Of a DNA stretch of 25,095 nucleotides, positions 20,342 through 25,095 are shown piece after piece. The position numbers and the translations under genes were made by a program. The number at the start of each line of letters is the position of its first letter. The first letter of the stretch is position 1. This DNA comes from a virus. The DNA lies in IMG/VR virus record IMGVR_UViG_3300027708_001672, positions 1-25,095 of that record; one strand, 5' to 3'. The notes under the pieces are model-generated. The model was not told where the DNA came from. It searched no databases and worked only from the letters and a program-made list of their open reading frames with translations.

Positions 20342-20640
20342 TCGCTGGCCCACCTCAAAGTAAACCAATTCAATTCTTTCTCTGTGGCAAAGTACAGACG
20401 TTTGGCTCCATCGTCTGTGTGCCAAGCCCATTTGACTTCATCGCCCCAGGCCTTGCTGTTCCACTCTACAGCCATGTCACGTTCCAAGCCCGGACCCCAC
20501 GTGTCCCAGCACCAATTGCGCCATTCAAAGTAGCGCAACTTGTCCTCCAAGTGCATGGTCCAAATGGGCATGACATAATGGCTAAAGTACTTATGGCCTT
20601 TATGACGTCGATCCAACGGACTAACCCTAAATGATTTCAT
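20338..20640 (-). CDS. F-x-LRW family protein, 100 aa
   Basis: Start ATG 20640, in an ATGA overlap with the 38-aa gene. Begins MKSFRVSPLDRRHKGHKYFS. Very rich in tryptophan (YFEWRNWCWDTWGPG; VEWNSKAWGDEVKWAWHTDD). It ends RLYFATEKELNWFTLRWASE, the family signature. The W-x3-T-[FW]-G-P block is shared with the 54-aa member at 16477, supporting homology beyond the C-terminus. Function unknown. Confidence 0.75.
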   Translation of the reverse strand: MKSFRVSPLDRRHKGHKYFSHYVMPIWTMHLEDKLRYFEWRNWCWDTWGPGLERDMAVEWNSKAWGDEVKWAWHTDDGAKRLYFATEKELNWFTLRWASE

Positions 20641-20753
20641 GTGCAAACAGCCCTATGTTCAATGGTATATTCGGGAATGGTTATGTCACTGAGTATCCAT
20701 GCCCAAAACAGCGTGGCAACTAAAAAGCCCAGAATGAATTGGCGATACTTCAT
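20637..20753 (-). CDS. Micro-membrane protein, 38 aa
   Basis: Found by direct translation. Begins MKYRQFILGFLVATLFWAWI, one transmembrane helix, and ends LSDITIPEYTIEHRAVCT. Both ends fall in ATGA overlaps with adjoining genes (20753 and 20637-20640), strongly supporting it. N-terminal basic residues place the N-terminus inside, tail in the periplasm. Function unknown. Confidence 0.65.
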   Translation of the reverse strand: MKYRQFILGFLVATLFWAWILSDITIPEYTIEHRAVCT

Positions 20754-21082
20754 CAGTCCCTGCGACCTGGCAATGGAGGAGTTACCTTAACTGGAAAGGC
20801 TGGCTCAGTGGGCTTGGCTATGAACTTGATGTCATAAGTAGCCTGGACGGCCCGCATGAGCGTTTGTCTAGTGCTTTCAGCCACACCCAAATCATAGGTT
20901 GTGCCACAGGCATGATTGATATTGGCATCAGCCAGCTGTTGCAGAACATCAGTTAAAAGTAACTCGCTGAAACGCTCAATTGAGGATGGCTGGCTACTCA
21001 TGCGTATATTGCCCAAGGTATAGTTGTCAATTGGAGGTGCTGTGGTTATGGCCCAAAGCTCTTTAATTTTTTTATTCATCAT
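20753..21082 (-). CDS. Hypothetical protein, 109 aa
   Basis: Begins MMNKKIKELWAITTAPPIDN; AGGAAA lies about 8 bases before the first of two ATGs. Residues 25-75 are helical (SIERFSELLLTDVLQQLADA; STRQTLMRAVQATYDIKF), resembling small phage proteins of the 'ERFAELIV' kind. The tail is proline-rich (TEPAFPVKVTPPLPGRRD). No signal peptide. It is the second gene after the promoter at 21466-21494, 17 bases below the SWIM gene. Confidence 0.7.
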   Translation of the reverse strand: MMNKKIKELWAITTAPPIDNYTLGNIRMSSQPSSIERFSELLLTDVLQQLADANINHACGTTYDLGVAESTRQTLMRAVQATYDIKFIAKPTEPAFPVKVTPPLPGRRD

Positions 21083-21099
21083 AGTGTATTTTCCTAGTG

Positions 21100-21444
21100 T
21101 TAAGCGGGCACCAACTCAGCCGTATGCTTACAAGCGCCCCTGAATGTATAACCTGGACAAGTACAAGTGCCTTGCTCCATGTCAACCACATACTTAGCTC
21201 CTTTTGAGCCCAGGACCTCACGAATGTGTGCCAATTGCTCCGGCACTTCCTGATCAAATGGATTGGGCTCAACCGCAACAAACTTACGTCCCCGACGATC
21301 AATGCGTATGGGAGCCTTGAAGTAAAACGGCTCCATAGTGCCCGCACGAATATAGGCCAACATCTTATCACCCTCTAACAAGTAAGTGTGATTGATGCTC
21401 AAACCTTCATCCCATTGTGTAGTTTCTAAGTAAGCTGTGGCCAT
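21100..21444 (-). CDS. SWIM zinc-finger protein, 114 aa
   Basis: A SWIM-type zinc site is present: C94-T-C96 and C105-K-H107 in CTCPGYTFRGACKH, the classic C-x-C-x(n)-C-x-H. Such fingers bind DNA or proteins. The N-terminal half forms a small beta domain (MLAYIRAGTMEPFYFKAPIR, about residues 28-47). ATG 21444 follows AAGGAG at about 6 bases; the promoter at 21466-21494 makes this the first gene of the long leftward early-type operon. A regulatory or recombination-related role is possible. Partners unknown. Confidence 0.8.
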   Translation of the reverse strand: MATAYLETTQWDEGLSINHTYLLEGDKMLAYIRAGTMEPFYFKAPIRIDRRGRKFVAVEPNPFDQEVPEQLAHIREVLGSKGAKYVVDMEQGTCTCPGYTFRGACKHTAELVPA

Positions 21445-21465
21445 GTGTGTCTCCTTATACTAGAT

Positions 21466-21494
21466 ATTATAACAGAATAAATTGGGCGAGTCAA
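21466..21494 (-). promoter_or_regulatory. Sigma70-type promoter of the SWIM-led operon
   Basis: On the minus strand TTGACT (21489-21494) and TATAAT (21466-21471) are spaced 17 bases, with extended -10 TGTTATAAT. The leader is short, about 15 bases, and carries AAGGAG. It likely drives the long coupled gene run leftward from 21444. Confidence 0.85.
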
Positions 21495-21627
21495 GCAGAT
21501 ATTTTGCCCGCAAAGCGGTAGCGGAAAATTTTTGAGCTAGTTGTCCCTAAATCAAATCAAACCTTTCGGCAAGCCCCGTGTGCTCACAGAGCTTGACTCA
21601 GGGACTCATATAGTATAAACTAGCTAG

Positions 21628-21867
21628 ATGATCAAGTACACAAGTTTAATTATGTCAGCATATCTAGTGACAACTCTAAGTGGTTGCGCAGTTTATACCG
21701 GCATAAGCATAGTGAGTACTGTATCAACTGGTAAGAGTATTGGTGAACACACAGCTAGTCAACTAACTGGATATGACTGTGGAGTTAAGAATTGGATCAA
21801 AAATCAAACATACTTGTGCGAACAACATCGTGACGCTGGAACACACTATGTAAGCAGCTTAGATTGA
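21628..21867 (+). CDS. Small lipoprotein, 79 aa
   Basis: Begins MIKYTSLIMSAYLVTTLSGC: a type II signal with lipobox LSGC, lipidated Cys20. The mature part (VYTGISIVSTVSTGKSIGEH; LTGYDCGVKNWIKNQTYLCE in order) has two further cysteines and matches a style of small phage/bacterial lipoproteins with S-T-G-K-x-I-G-E-H and a D-C motif. There is no Shine-Dalgarno, and a TATAAA 8 bases upstream (after TTGACT at 21593-21598, short 15-base spacing) could give an almost leaderless transcript. Possible superinfection-exclusion lipoprotein (inferred). Confidence 0.7.
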   Translation: MIKYTSLIMSAYLVTTLSGCAVYTGISIVSTVSTGKSIGEHTASQLTGYDCGVKNWIKNQTYLCEQHRDAGTHYVSSLD

Positions 21868-22309
21868 TTGTGACTATAAGTGTCTAACTAGTACTAGTGA
21901 CAAGCCAAATATGACTATGACAGCTAGTACACGTAGTAGTCCAATGATAACAGCTAGTATGAGTTCGTCGAGTATGCGCATAGTATGAGTAGTATGAGTA
22001 TGGGTAATAGACCCCGCTGCTATATGACGAGATCTAATTTGGGTCGGGCAACTAGTAATGAGTCTGCTAATAACGCTAGACTCAAACGGTCTTCCCGTAT
22101 GTAGAAGCGTATGCCCAAAGGTTGCGCATAGTAGCTGTGTGAGCAGAAGCCCAATTGATCTAGAGTGTAGGGATCGTCTGAGTATGAGTCATAACAGTAT
22201 AAGCGCATCATGTATATATCTGGGTACGCAGGAAAAGGCCCCGCTGCTAGTAAGTTGTTGCATGGTGATATACGATAGTGCATAGTGTAGGGACCGGAAC
22301 CGTTTGAGT

Positions 22310-22338
22310 GGGGAAGGTTGGGAGGGAAGTTGAGAGGG
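22310..22338 (+). other. G-rich tract with quadruplex potential
   Basis: Four runs of three or more G (22310-22313, 22320-22322, 22324-22326, 22336-22338) lie within 29 bases of a purine-rich stretch. The last loop is 9 bases, so a stable quadruplex is possible but not certain. Confidence 0.4.
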
Positions 22339-22454
22339 AATTGAGAGCATACCATTTAAACATAGCCTGTCTCGACCTCAACCATTCTTCACTGTAGACA
22401 CCGTACGACACGGTACCCCTGGCACGGTTCTGACTCTTATTCAAGATCTTGTCA

Positions 22455-22494
22455 CACTTTATTGCACTTTATCACACTTTTCAGCACTTTTCTA
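22455..22494 (+). repeat. Iteron-like tandem array, 4 x 10 bp (CACTTTWYNN)
   Basis: CACTTT recurs exactly every 10 bases at 22455, 22465, 22475 and 22485; a fifth copy, CACTTTTCTA, lies at 22548-22557 and matches the fourth unit. A 10-bp period sets all sites on one face of the helix, typical of iterons or cooperative regulator sites. Confidence 0.85.
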
Positions 22495-22652
22495 ATGATT
22501 AGGCCCCGCTGCTAGCGCCTATACGCCGGGTGGTCTGATCTATCTCACACTTTTCTACACTATAGATCTGAAAGTCACAGACATATAGTATACAGTACTA
22601 GTACTCTGACTCGACCACTGCAGCGATTCTGGGACTTTGTCAAGTCGACACA

Positions 22653-22681
22653 TTGACTCTAAGACCCCGCTGCTATATACA
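22653..22681 (+). promoter_or_regulatory. Possible promoter of the 73-aa gene
   Basis: TTGACT (22653-22658) and TATACA (22676-22681) are 17 bases apart. The spacer contains the fourth CCCCGCTGCTA copy, so a protein bound there could control the promoter. The leader to 22768 would be about 80 bases. Confidence 0.45.
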
Positions 22682-22767
22682 GCGTACACAGGATATACTA
22701 TCATATCAACACGGTAGTTTATTGGCCTAACCATTAAATACAATATACAACCGGAGGGAATAAGATA

Positions 22768-22989
22768 ATGATTACAACCAAGGTAGTTATACAGTTGCCT
22801 ACTCACACTGCACATGTGCAAGTAGATGATCGCGGTGTTATACAGATATTCAAGTATACACAATCAAATTGTGACTTTGCCATATTCGATCACGGTAGTA
22901 ATTTGGATGCTAGCGATTATATTACCGAACCTTTGCCCAGAACCTTTATGCGCATAGTGGTCAATGGTGAAGATGACTGTGCTTATTAA
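22768..22989 (+). CDS. Hypothetical protein, 73 aa
   Basis: Begins MITTKVVIQLPTHTAHVQVD. GGAGGG lies about 11 bases before the ATG. Predicted as mostly beta strands (KVVIQLPTHTAHVQVDDRGV; IQIFKYTQSNCDFAIFDHGS) with a final strand (FMRIVVNGEDDC). No signal, no membrane segment. It is alone between the control region and a leftward consensus promoter that faces its 3' end. No family recognised. Confidence 0.7.
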   Translation: MITTKVVIQLPTHTAHVQVDDRGVIQIFKYTQSNCDFAIFDHGSNLDASDYITEPLPRTFMRIVVNGEDDCAY

Positions 22990-23040
22990 TAGTCGTGAGC
23001 AACGTCCATCCCGCGTTATAGTGCTTCGAACCTTTAGTCT

Positions 23041-23069
23041 ATTATACAGCTAGTCTAGTATCTTGTCAA
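23041..23069 (-). promoter_or_regulatory. Perfect-consensus promoter facing an opposing gene
   Basis: On the minus strand TTGACA (23064-23069) and TATAAT (23041-23046) are exactly 17 bases apart. No minus-strand gene with a ribosome site follows; the transcript would enter the 73-aa gene from its 3' end and then the control region. It may give an antisense or stable RNA. Confidence 0.75.
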
Positions 23070-23079
23070 CTGGACTAGC

Positions 23080-23361
23080 TTACATGCTCCAGTAGAGTTC
23101 ACTGGACGGATCGCATGCACGGGGCGTATCATGCGCAATTTGAATTGGCTTGCCCGTCATGAGGTTTGTAACCCATTTCATACTAGGGTGACATTCAAAA
23201 CGCCAGCCTTTGGTTGCGGGGTAGAGATCATAGATTTCATTGCACTCTCGTCGCATGCTGTCTTCAGTACGGTCATGCCATACTGTAGTTGAAAACAAGC
23301 GTTCACCCGTTCGAGTACGCCGGTCTGCTTTATAGATATACATGGTCCAATCTTGCTTCAT
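23080..23361 (-). CDS. Conserved-type phage hypothetical protein, 93 aa
   Basis: Begins MKQDWTMYIYKADRRTRTGE, GGAG 6 bases upstream. The blocks RLFSTTVWHDRTEDSMRREC and the end LMTGKPIQIAHDTPRACDPS-SELYWSM belong to a phage protein type I recognise by pattern (T-T-V-W-x2-R, N-L-M-T-G-K, D-T-P-x2-C-D-P-S-S-E-x-Y-W-S-M) but without known function. A small alpha/beta fold. It is the second gene of the leftward pair, 9 bases after the GIY-YIG stop. Confidence 0.8.
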   Translation of the reverse strand: MKQDWTMYIYKADRRTRTGERLFSTTVWHDRTEDSMRRECNEIYDLYPATKGWRFECHPSMKWVTNLMTGKPIQIAHDTPRACDPSSELYWSM

Positions 23362-23370
23362 AGCTGCTCC

Positions 23371-23688
23371 TTAGAGATATTGATCGTTAAGTTCCGGTTG
23401 CATCAGCTTGACCAGCTCTCGCTCGTAGGCATATGCTTCGGCCCTGCCCCTTACTATGTCTATGACCTGATGAGTCCAGCCCGCCCAATTGCCCTGCTTG
23501 ATGTACTTGTACAGCTCCCAGTCCCTGTCTTCGTTGCGGGCTCTGCTTATATGCTTGCGCCAGCGTTCCTTCACAGCTGCTGCAACTGTAACAGTACCCT
23601 TGCGGGTAAGCCCAATGTAAGCTAGCTCTTTGTGCAGAGCAACATAGATTACAAAGTTGCTGTCTTTACGTGCTGTTCTCTTCGTCAT
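23371..23688 (-). CDS. GIY-YIG nuclease-domain protein, 105 aa
   Basis: From ATG 23688: MTKRTARKDSNFVIYVALHK. The GIY-YIG core is seen as V-I-Y-V-A-L (13-18) then A-Y-I-G-L-T-R (23-29), followed by R-W-R-K-H (42-46) and conserved-looking acids in the last helix (AEAYAYERELVKLMQPELN, 83-101), with E89 as the likely metal ligand. Single-domain, no DNA-binding extension. It has no Shine-Dalgarno: the -10 TATAAT ends 6 bases before the ATG, so the transcript is probably leaderless. Could be an anti-host or exclusion nuclease. Confidence 0.8.
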   Translation of the reverse strand: MTKRTARKDSNFVIYVALHKELAYIGLTRKGTVTVAAAVKERWRKHISRARNEDRDWELYKYIKQGNWAGWTHQVIDIVRGRAEAYAYERELVKLMQPELNDQYL

Positions 23689-23694
23689 GTTGTA

Positions 23695-23723
23695 ATTATA
23701 GCGCCAAAGTTCGAGTGTGTCAA
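23695..23723 (-). promoter_or_regulatory. Consensus promoter giving a leaderless GIY-YIG mRNA
   Basis: On the minus strand TTGACA (23718-23723), 17 bases, TATAAT (23695-23700). Six bases separate the -10 from ATG 23688, placing the expected start of transcription at or beside the A of the ATG. It is back-to-back with the plus-strand promoter at 23758-23786. Confidence 0.8.
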
Positions 23724-23725
23724 CA

Positions 23726-23755
23726 ACCCTGACGCCGGTAGGGTCTTTATTTTTG
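23726..23755 (+). terminator. Orphan terminator-like hairpin
   Basis: ACCCT (23726-23730) can pair with AGGGT (23740-23744), followed by CTTTATTTTT. No plus-strand gene lies just upstream. The same CCCTA...AGGG style ends the genes further right, so it may be the left remnant of a lost cassette. Confidence 0.4.
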
Positions 23756-23757
23756 AC

Positions 23758-23786
23758 TTGACGTTTTGGGCTAAGTGCGCTATAAT
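23758..23786 (+). promoter_or_regulatory. Cassette promoter 1
   Basis: TTGACG, 17 bases, TATAAT. The spacer TTTTGGGCTAAGTGCGC is nearly the same as in promoters 3 and 4. Drives the 88-aa gene. Confidence 0.85.
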
Positions 23787-23812
23787 TAGCACATACACAC
23801 AAAGGAGCTAAA

Positions 23813-24079
23813 ATGTTAACACAATGCATAGCAAAAGCAAAATTAGTTTACAACAAAAAACTACAGTCTTACAAGCTAGTTGTCGCGTTTAATGCGCACA
23901 AGCAGTTTAAAAAAGACAAATACGGTAACGAGAAAGTAGTATATGCTTTCCCTACACAAGCAAAGTGTGCTTATGTTAGCGGGGACTTACTTGCTAACAA
24001 CTTGCAAAACGAGCTTGCAAGTGTGCTCCCTATAGTATACAGCACAATACGCACAAACAGCGTAGAATTTGTAGACTAA
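23813..24079 (+). CDS. Early-type small protein, 88 aa
   Basis: Begins MLTQCIAKAKLVYNKKLQSY; AAAGGAGC lies at good spacing before the ATG. Basic N-terminal half with strands (AKLVYNKKLQSYKLVVAFNA), a lysine-rich turn (FKKDKYGNEKVVYAF) and a helical acidic end (LLANNLQNELASVLPIVYST). No signal peptide, no recognised family. Own consensus promoter and hairpin after the stop. Such individually promoted small genes are typical of phage host-takeover regions (inference). Confidence 0.75.
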   Translation: MLTQCIAKAKLVYNKKLQSYKLVVAFNAHKQFKKDKYGNEKVVYAFPTQAKCAYVSGDLLANNLQNELASVLPIVYSTIRTNSVEFVD

Positions 24080-24090
24080 AAACAACACAA

Positions 24091-24111
24091 GACCCTACAG
24101 CTAGTAGGGTC
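24091..24111 (+). terminator. Hairpin after the 88-aa gene
   Basis: GACCCTAC pairs with GTAGGGTC (8 bp, loop AGCTA). No T run follows; the -35 of the next promoter starts two bases later. A weak terminator or insulator. Confidence 0.5.
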
Positions 24112-24112
24112 A

Positions 24113-24141
24113 TTGACAAAGTTCTCAAACTGTGCTATAAT
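24113..24141 (+). promoter_or_regulatory. Cassette promoter 2
   Basis: TTGACA, 17 bases, TATAAT: a perfect consensus. Shares GTGCTATAAT with the other cassette promoters, but its spacer differs. Drives the 87-aa gene. Confidence 0.9.
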
Positions 24142-24160
24142 ACATTTTTAAAGGAAATAC

Positions 24161-24424
24161 ATGTTACAAGTTACACAATACGCAAACGGCTTCTCAGCGC
24201 AAAACAACGACGTTAAAAATTGCGAAGCTATAGTTTTTGCGGAAGCAGTGCGTACGGGCAAAACAATGTTGCAAGTGTTGCAGTACGTACTAGAAGAAGA
24301 CGACAGCGATACTAACTTGCTGTGCGCTTGCGAGACGCTACAAGAAACTATTACTAACGCATATAAAAAGCAAATTATTTCCGACTACTTAGACGAGCAA
24401 CTGTACAAAGTGCAAAACGCATAA
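24161..24424 (+). CDS. Early-type acidic protein, 87 aa
   Basis: Begins MLQVTQYANGFSAQNNDVKN; AAAGGAAA precedes the ATG. Mainly helical and acidic (TMLQVLQYVLEEDDSDTNLL; CETLQETITNAYKKQIISDY), with three cysteines (C21, C56, C58 by count). No signal or membrane segment and no recognised family. An acidic, DNA-mimic-like composition could suit an anti-restriction role, but nothing specific shows this. Confidence 0.75.
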   Translation: MLQVTQYANGFSAQNNDVKNCEAIVFAEAVRTGKTMLQVLQYVLEEDDSDTNLLCACETLQETITNAYKKQIISDYLDEQLYKVQNA

Positions 24425-24430
24425 CCCTAC

Positions 24431-24448
24431 AGCCCGTAAGGGCTTTTT
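24431..24448 (+). terminator. Rho-independent terminator
   Basis: AGCCC pairs with GGGCT around a GTAA loop, followed by TTTT. It lies 7 bases after the stop of the 87-aa gene. The downstream edge touches the inverted repeat around cassette promoter 3. Confidence 0.75.
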
Positions 24449-24486
24449 ATAGCGCATTTGACATTTTGGCTAAAATGCGCTATAAT
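24448..24486 (+). promoter_or_regulatory. Cassette promoter 3 inside a 12-bp inverted repeat
   Basis: TTGACA (24458-24463), 17 bases, TATAAT (24481-24486). Perfect arms TATAGCGCATTT (24448-24459) and AAATGCGCTATA (24473-24484) flank a 13-base centre, overlapping both hexamers. The symmetry suggests an operator for a dimeric regulator. Confidence 0.8.
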
Positions 24487-24518
24487 AAGTTTTTAAACAA
24501 TGCAAATAGGAGCGAACT

Positions 24519-24923
24519 ATGCAAACAGTATACACAACACTACACACAAACGGAAACGGCTATTGGAGCAACACAGCAAAAGCTGTTGACATTACGAAGC
24601 TGGACTTGCAGTACATTACAAACGAGAGGGATTTTGGCGAGCTGTGCGTACACTTTGCAACAGACGAGCTGGGATGCAATTGCTGGGACACAGCTACAAA
24701 CGGACTTATATACACAGATAAACTGTTTATGCAGGAACTACGTGCTTACTTGCAACAGCTGGGCTTTACAGCAGAAGAAGCTAACGACGTGGAGTACAGC
24801 GAGCAGGGGATGCAAGGGGAGCATTACGTTAGCTGTGACGTGGGTTTGGCGTTTATTAACGGGCTTACACGTTTGGACCCTGCACATGTGCAAAGTGTAT
24901 ATGAGGAGTGTGCGGATATTTAA
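24519..24923 (+). CDS. Early-type protein, 134 aa (DUF-like, antirestriction-style length)
   Basis: Begins MQTVYTTLHTNGNGYWSNTA; AGGAG lies about 7 bases before the ATG. An alpha/beta protein with acidic character (FGELCVHFATDELGCNCWDT; FMQELRAYLQQLGFTAEEAN; ECADI at the end). Four or more cysteines, two close together (CNC), but no clear zinc site. Chosen over an overlapping longer frame because it has the ribosome site and better composition. Function unknown. Confidence 0.75.
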   Translation: MQTVYTTLHTNGNGYWSNTAKAVDITKLDLQYITNERDFGELCVHFATDELGCNCWDTATNGLIYTDKLFMQELRAYLQQLGFTAEEANDVEYSEQGMQGEHYVSCDVGLAFINGLTRLDPAHVQSVYEECADI

Positions 24924-24926
24924 ACA

Positions 24927-24943
24927 CTACTAGCTGTAGGGTT
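24927..24943 (+). terminator. Weak hairpin after the 134-aa gene
   Basis: CTAC and GTAG can pair around TAGCT just after the stop, in the position where the other cassettes have a hairpin with CCCTACAGC. The stem is short and the T run is broken. Confidence 0.3.
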
Positions 24944-24945
24944 AT

Positions 24946-24984
24946 TATAGCGCATTTGACGTTTTGGATAAAATGTGCTATAAT
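24946..24984 (+). promoter_or_regulatory. Cassette promoter 4 inside an inverted repeat
   Basis: TTGACG (24956-24961), 17 bases, TATAAT (24979-24984). Arms TATAGCGCATTT (24946-24957) and AAATGTGCTATA (24971-24982) match promoter 3 with one difference. Drives the gene that leaves the window. Confidence 0.8.
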
Positions 24985-25004
24985 TAGTTTTTAAGGAGCA
25001 CACA

Positions 25005-25095
25005 ATGCGTAAAGTTAAAGTTGTAAGCGTAGAGGACGGCGGCTACTATAGTAGCGCATATGCTAGCGGTAATACTGTAAACGTTACACTACAGC
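25005..25095 (+). CDS. Early-type protein, 3' end outside window
   Basis: AAGGAG lies about 8 bases before the ATG. The visible residues begin MRKVKVVSVEDGGYYSSAYA and go on SGNTVNVTLQ, a beta-strand-rich start without signal peptide. It is the fourth gene of the plus-strand cassette series and is cut by the right edge. No family can be assigned. Confidence 0.7.
   Translation, partial: MRKVKVVSVEDGGYYSSAYASGNTVNVTLQ

Larger units (their letters stand above)
22012..22675 (+). repeat. Four dispersed copies of CCCCGCTGCTA
   Basis: Exact copies at 22012-22022, 22239-22249, 22504-22514 and 22665-22675, all in the same orientation. Copies 1 and 4 extend to AGACCCCGCTGCTATAT, copies 2 and 3 to AGGCCCCGCTGCTAG. 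The motif contrasts with AT-rich flanks. A protein-binding site is the simplest reading. Confidence 0.85.
21868..22767. other. Gene-poor control region, about 900 bases
   Basis: No convincing gene on either strand; the open frames lack ribosome sites and protein-like composition. It holds four copies of an 11-bp GC motif, a 10-bp-period repeat array, a G-rich tract, two 12-bp CTAG-containing palindromes (21887-21898 ACTAGTACTAGT, 22594-22605 AGTACTAGTACT) and many CTAG and AGTATGAGT words. It lies where transcription switches from leftward to mixed, as expected for an origin or a master control region. No tRNA was recognised. Confidence 0.6.

Noticed and set aside
22455-22494. CRISPR array
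   Set aside because: The repeat unit is only 10 bp with no spacers and there are no cas genes; it fits an iteron array.
22020-22863. Minus-strand open frames of 65-111 codons in the control region
   Set aside because: No ribosome sites, odd composition rich in Tyr, Leu and Cys, and they run across the direct repeats and iterons; best read as chance frames in non-coding DNA.
23022-23036. GGTTCGA on the minus strand, resembling a tRNA T-loop
   Set aside because: No matching acceptor, D-arm or anticodon arm could be found around it; no tRNA was recognised elsewhere either.
24466-24933. 155-codon plus frame overlapping the 134-aa gene
   Set aside because: Its start lies within the cassette promoter, it has no Shine-Dalgarno, and the composition is not protein-like; the 24519 frame has AGGAG.

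Overview
The window looks like part of a tailed-phage genome, most likely a T4-like (myovirus-type) phage of an aquatic Gram-negative bacterium. This rests on: a truncated tail-fibre or adhesin-like gene at the left edge; several small proteins whose first 9-10 residues resemble the T4 capsid-targeting peptide; very tight packing of small genes with ATGA, GTGA or TAATG overlaps; two copies of an AT-rich decamer resembling T4-type late promoters; and no housekeeping genes. Host identity cannot be read directly. Lipoboxes, Sec signals, an outer-membrane-style heptose-epimerase homologue and peptidoglycan enzymes fit a Gram-negative host. All family names come from motif recognition by eye; no searches were run.

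Layout. 1-1246 (minus): two virion-type genes. 1288-2487 (plus): a lone, intact 5-aminolevulinate synthase (hemA type), the committed step of the Shemin heme pathway, set in opposite orientation among late genes. 5311-2474 (minus): a translationally coupled operon behind a late-type promoter. It encodes a tiny membrane protein, a basic modular protein with a capsid-targeting-like N-terminus, a 439-residue protein with a zinc deaminase signature and an ADP-ribosyltransferase-like C-terminus, a lipoprotein and a small protein. 5350-9554 (minus): secreted DNA/RNA non-specific endonuclease, DUF454 membrane protein, HNH nuclease, YqgE/AlgH protein, a lytic transglycosylase and an 84-residue basic protein (both with targeting-like N-termini), and a sugar-nucleotide epimerase. 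9556-13090 (minus, AT-rich): two small proteins, a tandem pair of SGNH-like paralogues, a membrane protein and a secreted class-C beta-lactamase-like serine hydrolase.

13166-21444 (minus): a long run of small coupled genes with sigma70-type promoters. Recognisable members are a CDGSH-like mini-protein, a 2OG-Fe(II) oxygenase, a D-Ala-D-Ala carboxypeptidase-like enzyme, a 5'(3')-deoxyribonucleotidase, a SWIM zinc-finger protein and at least six small proteins sharing a C-terminal F-x-LRW signature. Five genes shorter than 60 codons were found here by direct translation. 21500-23070: a mostly non-coding switch region with four copies of an 11-bp motif, a 10-bp-period iteron array, a G-rich tract, CTAG-rich palindromes and an antisense-facing consensus promoter. 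23080-25095: a divergent early-type region. Two genes (one GIY-YIG) run left from an apparently leaderless promoter. Four small plus-strand genes each have their own consensus TTGAC(A/G)-N17-TATAAT promoter; two of these promoters lie inside a 12-bp inverted repeat.

Taken together, the left half combines late and virion genes (including candidate DNA-co-injected effectors) with envelope-directed enzymes. The right half looks like early host-takeover gene cassettes around a possible control or replication region. The strongest candidates for a new system are the putative packaged deaminase/ADP-ribosyltransferase protein with its tagged partners, the F-x-LRW family, and the cassette-style promoter/operator modules at the right edge.
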